Assembly: GCF_050632395.1 (NCBI RefSeq)
Contig: NZ_CP192600.1
Coordinates: forward strand, 4,038,624-4,102,623
Direction of reading: 5' to 3'
DNA from: JAUYQR01 sp050632395
GTDB lineage: Bacteria > Pseudomonadota > Alphaproteobacteria > Rhodobacterales > Rhodobacteraceae
DNA: 64,000 nt
The notes under the pieces were generated by a model that was not told the origin of the DNA, searched no databases, and saw only the letters and a program-made list of their open reading frames with translations. Shown here in pieces: positions 34,648 to 42,918 of the stretch; position 1 is the stretch's first letter, and every line of letters begins with the position of its first letter. Both the position numbers and the translations under genes were made by a program.

Positions 34648-35550
34648 TCAAGCTGATCCCAAGGCAGCCGAGAGGAAGGCGCGGAACACCTGAGCTGGCG
34701 CTGACAGCGGGCGATTGTTCGGCCACGTCAGGCCTACGTCCATCGAGGGAATCGCCTCAATGGTCTGGCGCTGTTCGATCCGCTGGCCCTCAAGTGACCA
34801 AGGCCGATAGACCATGTCGCTGAGGATCGTCACCCCCATGCCCGCGGCCACCATCGACCGCACCGCCTCGACTGACGAGGTCGAAAACACCACTTTGGGG
34901 ATCAGCCCGTACTGGTCCCAGTAGCGCCCGGCCGTGCGGCTCGCCTCGTCCACCGTCAGCATTACATAGGGCTCGTCAGCGACATCGCGCAGGCTTATCC
35001 CGGGGGCGGTCAGCAGCCGGTGATCCGAGGGCAGCCAAAGCCGCCGCCGCGAGCGGAACAGGGTCTCGGATTCCAGTTCGCCGGTATTGCCAAGGTTCGA
35101 GGTCAGCATGACGGCAAGGTCCAGCCCTCCGGTCACCATGGCGTTTTCGATGGCGGACCTTGGTTGCTCGGAGAGTTCCAGCGTGATGCCGGGATAGATG
35201 CGGCGGAAGGCGGCATAGTGGCGAGCCATGAAATAGCCCGCGACGGTATAGGTCAGACCCAACCGCAAGCGTCCCATCACCTGCTTTTCTTCACCCAACG
35301 GGCTGCGCGTCGCCTCTTCGACAGCGGCAATGATCGCCTTGGCCCGGGACAGGAACCGCGCGCCCTGCGGTGTGACCGATACCCCTTGTCCGCCCCGCGC
35401 CAGAAGCCGCGCGCCCAAAGCGGCCTCCAGGCTTTGAATGCCCGCAGTCACGGCAGATTGCGAGATGTTCAGCTCCATCGCCGCGTGGGAAACCTGCCCG
35501 GTCTCGGCGGCTGCGATGAAATAGCGCAACTGTCTGATGGTCAGCGACAT
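34648..35550 (-). CDS. LysR-family regulator, divergent from the pxpA-like operon
   Basis: A 300-aa regulator with N-terminal HTH LTIRQLRYFIAAAETGQVSH...NISQSAVTAGIQSLEAALG and a LysR ligand domain. ATG 35550 is the canonical start (MSLTIRQLRYF); the longer frame upstream runs through the divergent promoter. It is divergent from the YcsF/biotin-carboxylase operon with about 110 bp between, the normal arrangement for a LysR activator and its target. Confidence 0.88.
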   Translation of the reverse strand: MSLTIRQLRYFIAAAETGQVSHAAMELNISQSAVTAGIQSLEAALGARLLARGGQGVSVTPQGARFLSRAKAIIAAVEEATRSPLGEEKQVMGRLRLGLTYTVAGYFMARHYAAFRRIYPGITLELSEQPRSAIENAMVTGGLDLAVMLTSNLGNTGELESETLFRSRRRLWLPSDHRLLTAPGISLRDVADEPYVMLTVDEASRTAGRYWDQYGLIPKVVFSTSSVEAVRSMVAAGMGVTILSDMVYRPWSLEGQRIEQRQTIEAIPSMDVGLTWPNNRPLSAPAQVFRAFLSAALGSA

Positions 35551-35659
35551 GGGCACCCTAATATCTGCTTTATTGATACCGTATCTCAGAAATTCGAATT
35601 TGCAATGAAGACTGACTCGGGCGAAGTTCCAGAATATTCGGAAAACTGCAGGGGGTGCG

Positions 35660-36382
35660 ATGCCTGTCACGGTGAACTGTGACATGGGCGAAAGCTTTGG
35701 GCTTTGGCGCATGGGAGACGACGCGGGGCTGATGCCCTTCATTCACATCGCCAATGTGGCTTGCGGCTTTCATGCCAGCGATTTCGACCACATGCGCGCC
35801 ACGGTGCGGCTGGCCAAAACGCATGGGGTGAAGGTCGGGGCGCATCCCAGCCTGCCCGATCTGCAGGGCTTCGGGCGGCGCGAAATGAAGATGGGCCGAG
35901 AAGAAATGGCCAATTGCATGATCTATCAGATCGGTGCGCTTTGCGGGTTCCTGAAGGCTGAAGGCGTTGAGTTGAACCACATCAAGCCCCACGGCAGCCT
36001 TTACGGCATGGCCGCGCGGCAGGAAGATATCGCCCAGGCGGTCTGCGACGCAGCCGATGTGTTCAAGGTGCCGCTTCTTGGAATGACCGGCACACTGCAC
36101 GAGAAGATCTACCCCGCCCGTGGCCATGGCTTTGTGGCGGAATTCTACGCCGATCTGGAGTATCGTCCCGACGGAAGCCTGATCGTGACGCGCGAGCATG
36201 ATGCCAAAGACCCGGCGTTGATGGCTGCCCGCTGCGTGCGGGCGATCACCGAAGGCAAAGGCACGGCCACGGATGGTTCAGACATTCCGGTGCGTTGCGA
36301 CAGTATCTGCATTCACTCTGACACCCCCAACGCCATCGACATCGCCCGCGCGGTGCGAGCGGCGGTTCAGCCCTATACCTGA
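35660..36382 (+). CDS. pxpA: LamB/YcsF family protein, 5-oxoprolinase subunit A-like
   Basis: A 240-aa protein with the LamB/YcsF signature: VTVNCDMGESFGLWRMGDD, NVACGFHASDF, VGAHPSLPDLQGFGRREM and HIKPHGSLYGMAA. In PxpABC this subunit acts with PxpB and PxpC in ATP-dependent ring opening of 5-oxoproline. It heads a five-gene operon that also carries biotin carrier and biotin carboxylase genes, so the ring-opening step may proceed through carboxylation. Start ATG 35660. Confidence 0.88.
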   Translation: MPVTVNCDMGESFGLWRMGDDAGLMPFIHIANVACGFHASDFDHMRATVRLAKTHGVKVGAHPSLPDLQGFGRREMKMGREEMANCMIYQIGALCGFLKAEGVELNHIKPHGSLYGMAARQEDIAQAVCDAADVFKVPLLGMTGTLHEKIYPARGHGFVAEFYADLEYRPDGSLIVTREHDAKDPALMAARCVRAITEGKGTATDGSDIPVRCDSICIHSDTPNAIDIARAVRAAVQPYT

Positions 36383-36391
36383 GAGGTTCCC

Positions 36392-36625
36392 ATGACCCAT
36401 ATCCATTCCCCGCTTCCCGGCACTTTTTACCGCTCGTCCGCGCCCGACAACCCGCCCTTCAAGGCCGACGGGGATGCCGTTGCAGTGGGCGACGTGATCG
36501 GGCTGATCGAGGTGATGAAGTCCTTCCACGAGGTGAAATCCGAGGTGGCGGGCAGCAACATCCGCTTTGAAACCGAAAACGAAGAACCCGTCATGGCAGG
36601 CGCGGTTCTGGCGCAGGTGGACTGA
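36392..36625 (+). CDS. Small stand-alone biotin carrier (BCCP-like) protein
   Basis: Only 77 aa, a single biotinyl domain. It has the biotin-attachment Met-Lys in IEVMKSFHEVKSEVAG and the closing segment EEPVMAGAVLAQVD. Unlike AccB (about 150 aa) it lacks the N-terminal extension. It begins 9 bp after the YcsF stop and shares 1 bp with the carboxylase gene. It would carry carboxybiotin between the carboxylase and the PxpB/PxpC-like carboxyltransferase. Confidence 0.85.
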   Translation: MTHIHSPLPGTFYRSSAPDNPPFKADGDAVAVGDVIGLIEVMKSFHEVKSEVAGSNIRFETENEEPVMAGAVLAQVD

Positions 36626-38001
36626 TGCTGAAGAAGCTTCTGGTCGCCAATCGGGGGGAAATTGCGGTGCGGGTGATCCGCGCAGCGCGTGACCTCGGGA
36701 TTGCGACCGTGGCGGTCTATTCGGATGCCGACCGCGAGTCCTTGCATGTTCAGATTGCCGATGAGGCGGTGCATATCGGACCGCCGGCAGCGAAGAAAAG
36801 CTATCTGAACGTCACCAACATCCTGAAAGCCGCCACTGATACCTGCTGCGACTCCGTGCATCCCGGTTACGGCTTTCTGGCCGAGAACGCCGATTTTGCC
36901 GATGCCTGTGCGGCGGCGGGGCTGGTTTTTGTTGGCCCGTCAGGGGATGCCATCCGCACCATGGGCGACAAGGTCGCCGCCCGCTCTGCCGCCCATGCCG
37001 CTGGGGTTCCGGTGGTGCCGGGGTCGATGGGCCGGGTCGCCGATATCGACGCCGCGCGCCATATTCTGATCGACACCGGATTTCCTGTGATGATCAAGGC
37101 CGCTGCGGGTGGCGGGGGCCGGGGCATTCGTATCGCCAATGATCTTGCCGAATTTGAAGCCGCCTTTCCGCAAGCCGCCGCCGAGGCGCTGGCCGCCTTT
37201 GGCGACGGCGGGCTGTATATGGAAAAGGTCATCGCCAAGGCCCGTCATATCGAGGTGCAGGTTCTGGGTGACGGCAGAGATGCCGTGCATTGCTATGAGC
37301 GTGAATGCAGCCTTCAGCGCCGCCGTCAGAAGGTCTGGGAAGAGGCCCCCAGCCGCGCCCTGTCGGAGCGCATCCGCGATGAATTGTGCACCAGCGCCGT
37401 GCGGCTGACCCGTGCGGTTGGCTATTCCGGCGCGGGCACCATCGAATACCTTTATGACGACGAAGCCGACCGCTTCTACTTCATCGAGATGAATACCCGC
37501 ATTCAGGTGGAACATCCGGTGACCGAGATGATCACCGGCATCGACCTCGTGGCCGAGATGTTGCGCATTGCCGGGGGCGAACCCCTGCGCCTGCGCCAGT
37601 CCGATATCGTGGTGCGCGGCCATGCCATCGAAGTGCGCCTGAACGCCGAAGACCCGTCGCGCGATTTCGCCCCCTTTCCCGGCACCGTCAGCACCCTGCG
37701 CGTGCCCGGCGGACCCGGCGTGCGGTTCGAGTCGATGCTTTACGCCGGATACACCGTGCCGCCGTTCTACGACTCGCTTCTGGCTAAGCTGGTCGTCCAC
37801 GCCGATACCCGCGAGGCGGCGATAACCCGCCTTGTCCGTGCCCTGTCGGAAACCCGCATCGACGGCTTGCGAACCACCAAACCGCTATTTCTGGCCTTGG
37901 CGGATGACCTCGCCGTTCAGGCCAATGCTGTTCATACCCGCTGGCTGGAAGGCTGGCTTGAAACCCACGCGGCCCGGTTGGTGCCGGAACTGGAACCATA
38001 G
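36625..38001 (+). CDS. Biotin carboxylase subunit (AccC-like)
   Basis: A 458-aa ATP-grasp enzyme: N-terminal KKLLVANRGEIAVRVIRAARDLGI, glycine-rich VMIKAAAGGGGRGIRIAND, HIEVQVLGDG, ECSLQRRRQKVWEEAPS and the C-terminal YIEMNTRIQVEHPVTEMITG-like FYFIEMNTRIQVEHPVTE. It makes carboxybiotin from bicarbonate and ATP. The genomic position within a pxp operon, rather than with accB of fatty-acid synthesis, suggests a dedicated catabolic carboxylase. Confidence 0.92.
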   Translation: MLKKLLVANRGEIAVRVIRAARDLGIATVAVYSDADRESLHVQIADEAVHIGPPAAKKSYLNVTNILKAATDTCCDSVHPGYGFLAENADFADACAAAGLVFVGPSGDAIRTMGDKVAARSAAHAAGVPVVPGSMGRVADIDAARHILIDTGFPVMIKAAAGGGGRGIRIANDLAEFEAAFPQAAAEALAAFGDGGLYMEKVIAKARHIEVQVLGDGRDAVHCYERECSLQRRRQKVWEEAPSRALSERIRDELCTSAVRLTRAVGYSGAGTIEYLYDDEADRFYFIEMNTRIQVEHPVTEMITGIDLVAEMLRIAGGEPLRLRQSDIVVRGHAIEVRLNAEDPSRDFAPFPGTVSTLRVPGGPGVRFESMLYAGYTVPPFYDSLLAKLVVHADTREAAITRLVRALSETRIDGLRTTKPLFLALADDLAVQANAVHTRWLEGWLETHAARLVPELEP

Positions 38002-38009
38002 GAGTGACC

Positions 38010-38885
38010 ATGTCGATCCGCTTTTCCTTCGGGGGCGACGAGCACATCTTCGCGGAAGTCAGCGAAGAGATGTCGCTTGAGGCCTTCTTCACCTCGCTTT
38101 CGATGACCAATGCCGTCAAGGTGGCGGGCATCAAGGGCGTCACCGAGATTTGCCCGGCCAACGCCAGCTTTCAGGTCAAGTTCGACCCGGACCGCATCAA
38201 GCCCGGCGATCTGCTGAAGGAACTGCAGTCCATGGAAGGGGCAGCGTCGAAGTCTGACGCCACGCTGCAAACTCGGATCATGGAAATTCCGGTGCTTTAT
38301 CAGGACCCCTGGACGCACGAGACCCTGATGCGCTTTCGTGAACGCCACCAGAACCCCAATGCCACCGATCTGGAATATGCCGCCGAAGTGAACGGACTTG
38401 GCGGGGTCGAGGACTTCATCAAGGCACATTCGAGCCAGCCGTGGTTCGTGTCGATGGTAGGGTTCGTGGCGGGGCTGCCGTTCCTTTACCAGATGGTCGA
38501 GCGCAAGCGTCAATTGCAGGTGCCGAAATACCTGCGCCCGCGCACCGACACGCCGAAACTGACCATCGGCCACGGCGGCTGCTTTTCCTGCATCTACTCG
38601 GTGCGCGGCGCGGGCGGATATCAGATGTTCGGCGTCACGCCGATGCCGATATATGACCCGACCCAGAAGGTCAGCTATCTGCAAGACGAGATGTGCCTCT
38701 TCAAACCCGGCGACATCGTCAAGTGGAAGCCAGTGACGCGCGACGAATATGACGCGGCGATCGAGGCGGTGGATGCCAATCGCTACGAGCCGGTGATCCG
38801 CCCCGCAACCTTCAGCCTTTCTGCGTTCAACAAAGACATGGGCAGCACAAATGCCAAGCTGATGGAGACTTTGAATGGCCGTTAA
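38010..38885 (+). CDS. pxpB: Carboxyltransferase domain protein, PxpB/KipI-like
   Basis: A 291-aa protein of the KipI/allophanate-hydrolase subunit 1 family: N-terminal FSFGGDEHIFAEVSEEMSLE, GLGGVEDFIKAHSS, MVGFVAGLPFLYQM (the conserved FxPGFPYL-like loop) and IYSVRGAGGYQMFGVTPMPIY. ATG 38010 is preferred, five bases after GGAG; a GTG six bases upstream is the alternative. The 3' end overlaps the pxpC-like start by 11 bp. Confidence 0.85.
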   Translation: MSIRFSFGGDEHIFAEVSEEMSLEAFFTSLSMTNAVKVAGIKGVTEICPANASFQVKFDPDRIKPGDLLKELQSMEGAASKSDATLQTRIMEIPVLYQDPWTHETLMRFRERHQNPNATDLEYAAEVNGLGGVEDFIKAHSSQPWFVSMVGFVAGLPFLYQMVERKRQLQVPKYLRPRTDTPKLTIGHGGCFSCIYSVRGAGGYQMFGVTPMPIYDPTQKVSYLQDEMCLFKPGDIVKWKPVTRDEYDAAIEAVDANRYEPVIRPATFSLSAFNKDMGSTNAKLMETLNGR

Positions 38886-39843
38886 TGTCATCTCTCCCGG
38901 TCTGTCCACCACGGTGCAAGACCTTGGCCGCCCCGGATATTATCACCTCGGGATTCCGATCTCGGGCGGGATGGACCGCTTTGCCTTGCGTGCGGCCAAC
39001 ATGCTGGTCGGCAATGACGAAGGTGCCGCGGTTCTGGAAGCGGTGTTTCTGGGTCCTGAGCTGGAGTTTACGGTCCCTGCCACCGTGGCTGTCACCGGCG
39101 GCGATCTGCCGCCCAAGCTGAACGGGGATGAGCGCAGCACATGGGAGGCCTTTCCGGTCAAGGCAGGCGACCGTCTGAGCTTTGGATACCTCAAATCCGG
39201 GGCGCGGGTGTATATCGCGGTTTCGGGCGGCATTGATGTGCCGGTCAAGCTTGGCTCACGGTCTACCTATACGCTGGGGGCTTTGGGCGGCCATGAGGGG
39301 CGTGCCCTGAAGGCGGGCGACAGCCTGCCCTTGGGTGCTGGCGCGGGTGGCAAGGGGGCGATTCCGGCCAATCTGCGCCGTATGCCTGGGAGCCCTGCCG
39401 AATTACGCATGCTGCCCGGGCTTTACTGGCACCGCATCACGTCAGCGGCGGGCAAGCAGTTCTTTGCCGACACCTGGAAGGTCGCGCCCGAAGCCGATCG
39501 CATCGGCTACCGCTTCAAGGGCGGCACCGCATTGGACTTTGTGCCGCGCGAGCAGCCCTTCGGTGCGGGATCGAACCCCTCGAACATTGTCGATGCCTGT
39601 TATCCCTACGGATCCATTCAGGTGCCGGGCGGCACGGAACCCATCGTTTTGCACCGCGATGCGGTGTCGGGCGGCGGCTACATGATGCTGGGCTGCGTCA
39701 TCAGCGCCGACATGGACCTGATCGGCCAGTTGCAACCACATTCGCCTGCCCGCTTTGTCGAAGTGTCGATGGATCAGGCGCTGGCAGCGCGGGCCGACCG
39801 GAAAGCGGCTTTGGCGCGGTTGCGGGCGCATCTGGGGCTGTGA
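38875..39843 (+). CDS. pxpC: Biotin-dependent carboxyltransferase, PxpC/KipA-like
   Basis: A 322-aa protein of the KipA/allophanate-hydrolase subunit 2 family: VISPGLSTTVQDLGRPGYYH, GIPISGGMDRFALRAANMLV, DRLSFGYLKSGARVYIAVSGG and VPGGTEPIVLHRDAVSGGGY. With PxpB it forms the carboxyltransferase that couples to biotin in urea-amidolyase-like systems. Last gene of the operon; the convergent AraC gene stop is 83 bp downstream. Confidence 0.88.
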   Translation: MAVNVISPGLSTTVQDLGRPGYYHLGIPISGGMDRFALRAANMLVGNDEGAAVLEAVFLGPELEFTVPATVAVTGGDLPPKLNGDERSTWEAFPVKAGDRLSFGYLKSGARVYIAVSGGIDVPVKLGSRSTYTLGALGGHEGRALKAGDSLPLGAGAGGKGAIPANLRRMPGSPAELRMLPGLYWHRITSAAGKQFFADTWKVAPEADRIGYRFKGGTALDFVPREQPFGAGSNPSNIVDACYPYGSIQVPGGTEPIVLHRDAVSGGGYMMLGCVISADMDLIGQLQPHSPARFVEVSMDQALAARADRKAALARLRAHLGL

Positions 39844-39926
39844 TGAGCGGGTTCGTTCATCGCGGGCGTCCCGCTTCGCTTCGCCCCCCGGCGACGAGCG
39901 CAGGACATGCGACGATGAGCAGCCCC

Positions 39927-40871
39927 TCAGGCCCTGCCGCGCGCCTCTTTCGGGGTCAGCCCGAACCGGGCGCGGAAAGCGCGGGAAAACTGCGCCTGAT
40001 CGGTGAACCCCCGCGCATAAGCGATCTCGCCGATGGCGCGGCGGTCGGCGGGGTTCTTCATATCCTCCATTGCCGCCTGCAACCGCGTGTCGCGGATCCA
40101 CTGGCCCAGCGTCATGTTGGTGTCGCGCAACAACTCATGCAGATAGCGCAGCGAGATGCCACACCCTCCCGCCACCTCCTCCGGCCCCAGATCGGGGTCG
40201 TCGATGTGGCGGCGAACAAAGCTTTCGATACGTGCCAGATGGGCGCTGCGCACCGTCGAATTCCCCGAGGTCAGCACACGCTCGTCCGACTGGATCGCCA
40301 AAGCCAGCAAATCGACCAACTGTCGGCCGACGACCCCGCGGGTCTCTTCGGTCATGCTGTCATATCGGGCCGGGATCAGGTGGACCATGTCGACGAACAG
40401 CCCGTTGGCGCCGTTGGTGGCATCAAACTGCAGGCTGCAAAAGCGGTCTGGCGCACGGATGCGGCCACCCAGCATTTCCTTGGACAGCTTCATCACCCAC
40501 AGATCGGCCGGATCGGCGTGACTGAACTCATAGGGTTCATGGCTGCGCTCGATGAAAAAGGCGCCGGGATTGGCCCGCACTTCCTTGCCGCCCTGGGTAA
40601 AGCGCAGTTCCGATTTGGCGGGCAGGGTGACCAGAAACTCCTCTGGTCCCGGCTCGCGGAAGTGTTTGGGCAGGCGGCGGTAGACCAGCGGGTCCGAGGT
40701 CAGGCGCGACAGCGATACACCGCCCAGATCCCAGCTGGACAACTCGCCGTCAAAAGCCTCGGGGCGCTGGAAAGTCAAATCCAGCGGGAAATAGGTGCGG
40801 GCGATGGTTTCGTGCCAATGTCGGCTGCGCCCCGACACGTCGACCCCGCGCGTGCTGATCGTGGACTTCAT
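39927..40871 (-). CDS. AraC-family transcriptional regulator
   Basis: A 314-aa regulator. The C-terminal double HTH includes LGPEEVAGGCGISLRYLHELLRDTNMTLGQWIRDTRLQ and AIGEIAYARGFTDQAQFSRAFRARFGLTPKEA. The N-terminal part resembles AraC_binding_2 (FeaR-like) ligand domain. Start ATG 40871 follows AGGGAA at a normal distance. It is divergent from the hydantoinase/Liv-type operon (41126 onward), which it probably controls. Confidence 0.85.
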   Translation of the reverse strand: MKSTISTRGVDVSGRSRHWHETIARTYFPLDLTFQRPEAFDGELSSWDLGGVSLSRLTSDPLVYRRLPKHFREPGPEEFLVTLPAKSELRFTQGGKEVRANPGAFFIERSHEPYEFSHADPADLWVMKLSKEMLGGRIRAPDRFCSLQFDATNGANGLFVDMVHLIPARYDSMTEETRGVVGRQLVDLLALAIQSDERVLTSGNSTVRSAHLARIESFVRRHIDDPDLGPEEVAGGCGISLRYLHELLRDTNMTLGQWIRDTRLQAAMEDMKNPADRRAIGEIAYARGFTDQAQFSRAFRARFGLTPKEARGRA

Positions 40872-41125
40872 CGCGCCATTCCCTGTTTCTCTCATCAGGC
40901 CACGGCGGGGCATTTCTGTAAAGCGGTAGATCTTGCCCACGGCACTGAATGCACGGAAAGACAAAAGCCTGTGCACCAACGGCAAAGACGGCCGGGCAGA
41001 ACCGCCGCTACGGTCCCTGACACAAAGGCGCAACAGACGCCGCGCGACAGGGGAACGCATCGATTCGGACGGGTGGCTTGCCCGAGCGGCACCCTTTTGC
41101 GCGGCCCTTACCGGAGGGCATCGTA

Positions 41126-42907
41126 GTGGCCAGGAAAACCGCAAAGAAGATCGAGGTCGACCCCATCACCCTGTCGGTGGTGCGCGGCATCCTTGAGACA
41201 ACCCAGCGCGAGATGACACTGTCGCTGGAGAAGACCGCACGTTCCAGCGTGTTCAATCTGGCGCATGACTATTCAACCGCGCTGTTCAACGCCACGCCCG
41301 AGATGATCCTGCAGGGGCAGGACATTCCCATTCACCTTGGGTCCCTGATCCCGGCGATGAAGGTGGTGGCGGGATACTTCGAGGGCGATATCCACGAAGG
41401 CGATCTTCTGATCCACAACGATCCGGCCTGGGGTGGCAGCCACGCCATCGACACCTGTTTTTACAAACCGGTGTTCTGGAAGGGACGCCTGAAATACTGG
41501 ACGGTCTGCAAGGGCCACCTCACGGATATCGGCGGCCCGGTGCCCGCGGGCTACAACCCCAATGCCAAGGAAATCTATGCCGAATGCCTGCGCATTCCGC
41601 CCGTCAAGGTTTGGGATCGGGGGATACCGCGCAAAGATGTGCTGAACTTCATCTTCACCAACATGCGCGCCCGCCGTGACCAGGAGGGCGATTTCAACGC
41701 ACTGATTGGGGCCTGTCAGGTCGGCGAACGCGCGCTGATCGCAATGTTGGAGAAATACGGCGAAGAAACCGTTGATGCCTGCATCGACACGCTTCTGGAC
41801 ATGGCCGAAAAACAGATGCGCGCGCTGATCGCCACGGTGCCAGACGGCACCTATGACGGCAGCGCTATTCTGGAAGATGCCGGTCACGGCTTTGGCGATT
41901 TCGAGATCAAGGCGCGCGTGACGATCACCGGTGACAACTGCCACATCGAAATCTCGTCGCCGCCACAGATCCCGTATTTCATCAACAGCTACGAGGGGAA
42001 CAGCTACTCCGGTGTCTACCTGGGACTGATGATGTTTGCCCAGTTGCCGCCACCCTATAACGAGGGGCTTTACCGCTGCGTTTCGGTCAACATGGGGCCG
42101 AAAGGCACCCTGTGCAACGCGGTGGAACCCGCGCCGCACATGAACTGCACCACAACGCCGATGGAGACACTGACCGATGCGGTCCGGCTGGCTTTTGAAA
42201 AGGCGGTGCCATCCAAGGTTTCGGCATCCTGGGGCCATGCCAACGGGTTGAACATCGCCGGCTGGGATAAGCGCCACGACGAAGAATATGTGACGATGGT
42301 GCTGGCAACCATCATCAGTGGTGCCGGGGCCACGCCAAGCCAGGACGGCTGGCACGCCTGCGGGCCGGAGTGCTGCTTTGGCGCGTTGACCAGCGGTGAT
42401 GTCGAACTGCTGGAATATTCCTATCCCATCATCATCCACCGCTATTCGCTGATGACCGACTCGGGCGGTGCAGGCAAGAACCGCGGCGGTTCGGGCACGG
42501 CCTGGGAAGTGGAGCCGCTGAACGACGACATGACCTTCATCACCTTCGGCGAAGGCCGCCGCATTCCTGCCGTCGGTGCGGCAGGGGCTTCCAGCACGAT
42601 GATCGACACAAAGGTGGGCCGCTTGGAACTGGTCGAGGGTAACCATTCCGAGACCATCCGCGAAAACGTCATCAAGGTCATCAAACCAGGTGACCGCATC
42701 ACCAACATGAACCCCGGCGGCGGCGGCTACGGCAACCCAATGGAGCGGCCTGTCGAGAAGGTCGTCTGGGATGTGAAGAACGGGCTCGTTTCCATCCAGG
42801 GGGCAAGAGAGGATTACGGCGTCATCATCAAGGACCCGACCACGCTGGACGTGGATATCGCAGCAACATCAGCCCTGCGCGCCAAACGCGCCGTGGCCGC
42901 GAAATAA
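41126..42907 (+). CDS. Hydantoinase B / oxoprolinase subunit
   Basis: A 593-aa HyuB-family protein. It has DPITLSVVRGILETTQREMT, FNLAHDYSTALFN, EGDLLIHNDPAWGGSHAID and the C-terminal TDSGGAGKNRGGSG and NMNPGGGGYGNPM. With HyuA it forms ATP-dependent hydantoinase, 5-oxoprolinase, N-methylhydantoinase or caprolactamase enzymes. GTG 41126 follows GGAGGG at 8 bp and is preferred over an upstream start. It heads a seven-gene operon with HyuA and a Liv transporter. Confidence 0.9.
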   Translation: MARKTAKKIEVDPITLSVVRGILETTQREMTLSLEKTARSSVFNLAHDYSTALFNATPEMILQGQDIPIHLGSLIPAMKVVAGYFEGDIHEGDLLIHNDPAWGGSHAIDTCFYKPVFWKGRLKYWTVCKGHLTDIGGPVPAGYNPNAKEIYAECLRIPPVKVWDRGIPRKDVLNFIFTNMRARRDQEGDFNALIGACQVGERALIAMLEKYGEETVDACIDTLLDMAEKQMRALIATVPDGTYDGSAILEDAGHGFGDFEIKARVTITGDNCHIEISSPPQIPYFINSYEGNSYSGVYLGLMMFAQLPPPYNEGLYRCVSVNMGPKGTLCNAVEPAPHMNCTTTPMETLTDAVRLAFEKAVPSKVSASWGHANGLNIAGWDKRHDEEYVTMVLATIISGAGATPSQDGWHACGPECCFGALTSGDVELLEYSYPIIIHRYSLMTDSGGAGKNRGGSGTAWEVEPLNDDMTFITFGEGRRIPAVGAAGASSTMIDTKVGRLELVEGNHSETIRENVIKVIKPGDRITNMNPGGGGYGNPMERPVEKVVWDVKNGLVSIQGAREDYGVIIKDPTTLDVDIAATSALRAKRAVAAK

Positions 42908-42918
42908 GGGGGAATGAG

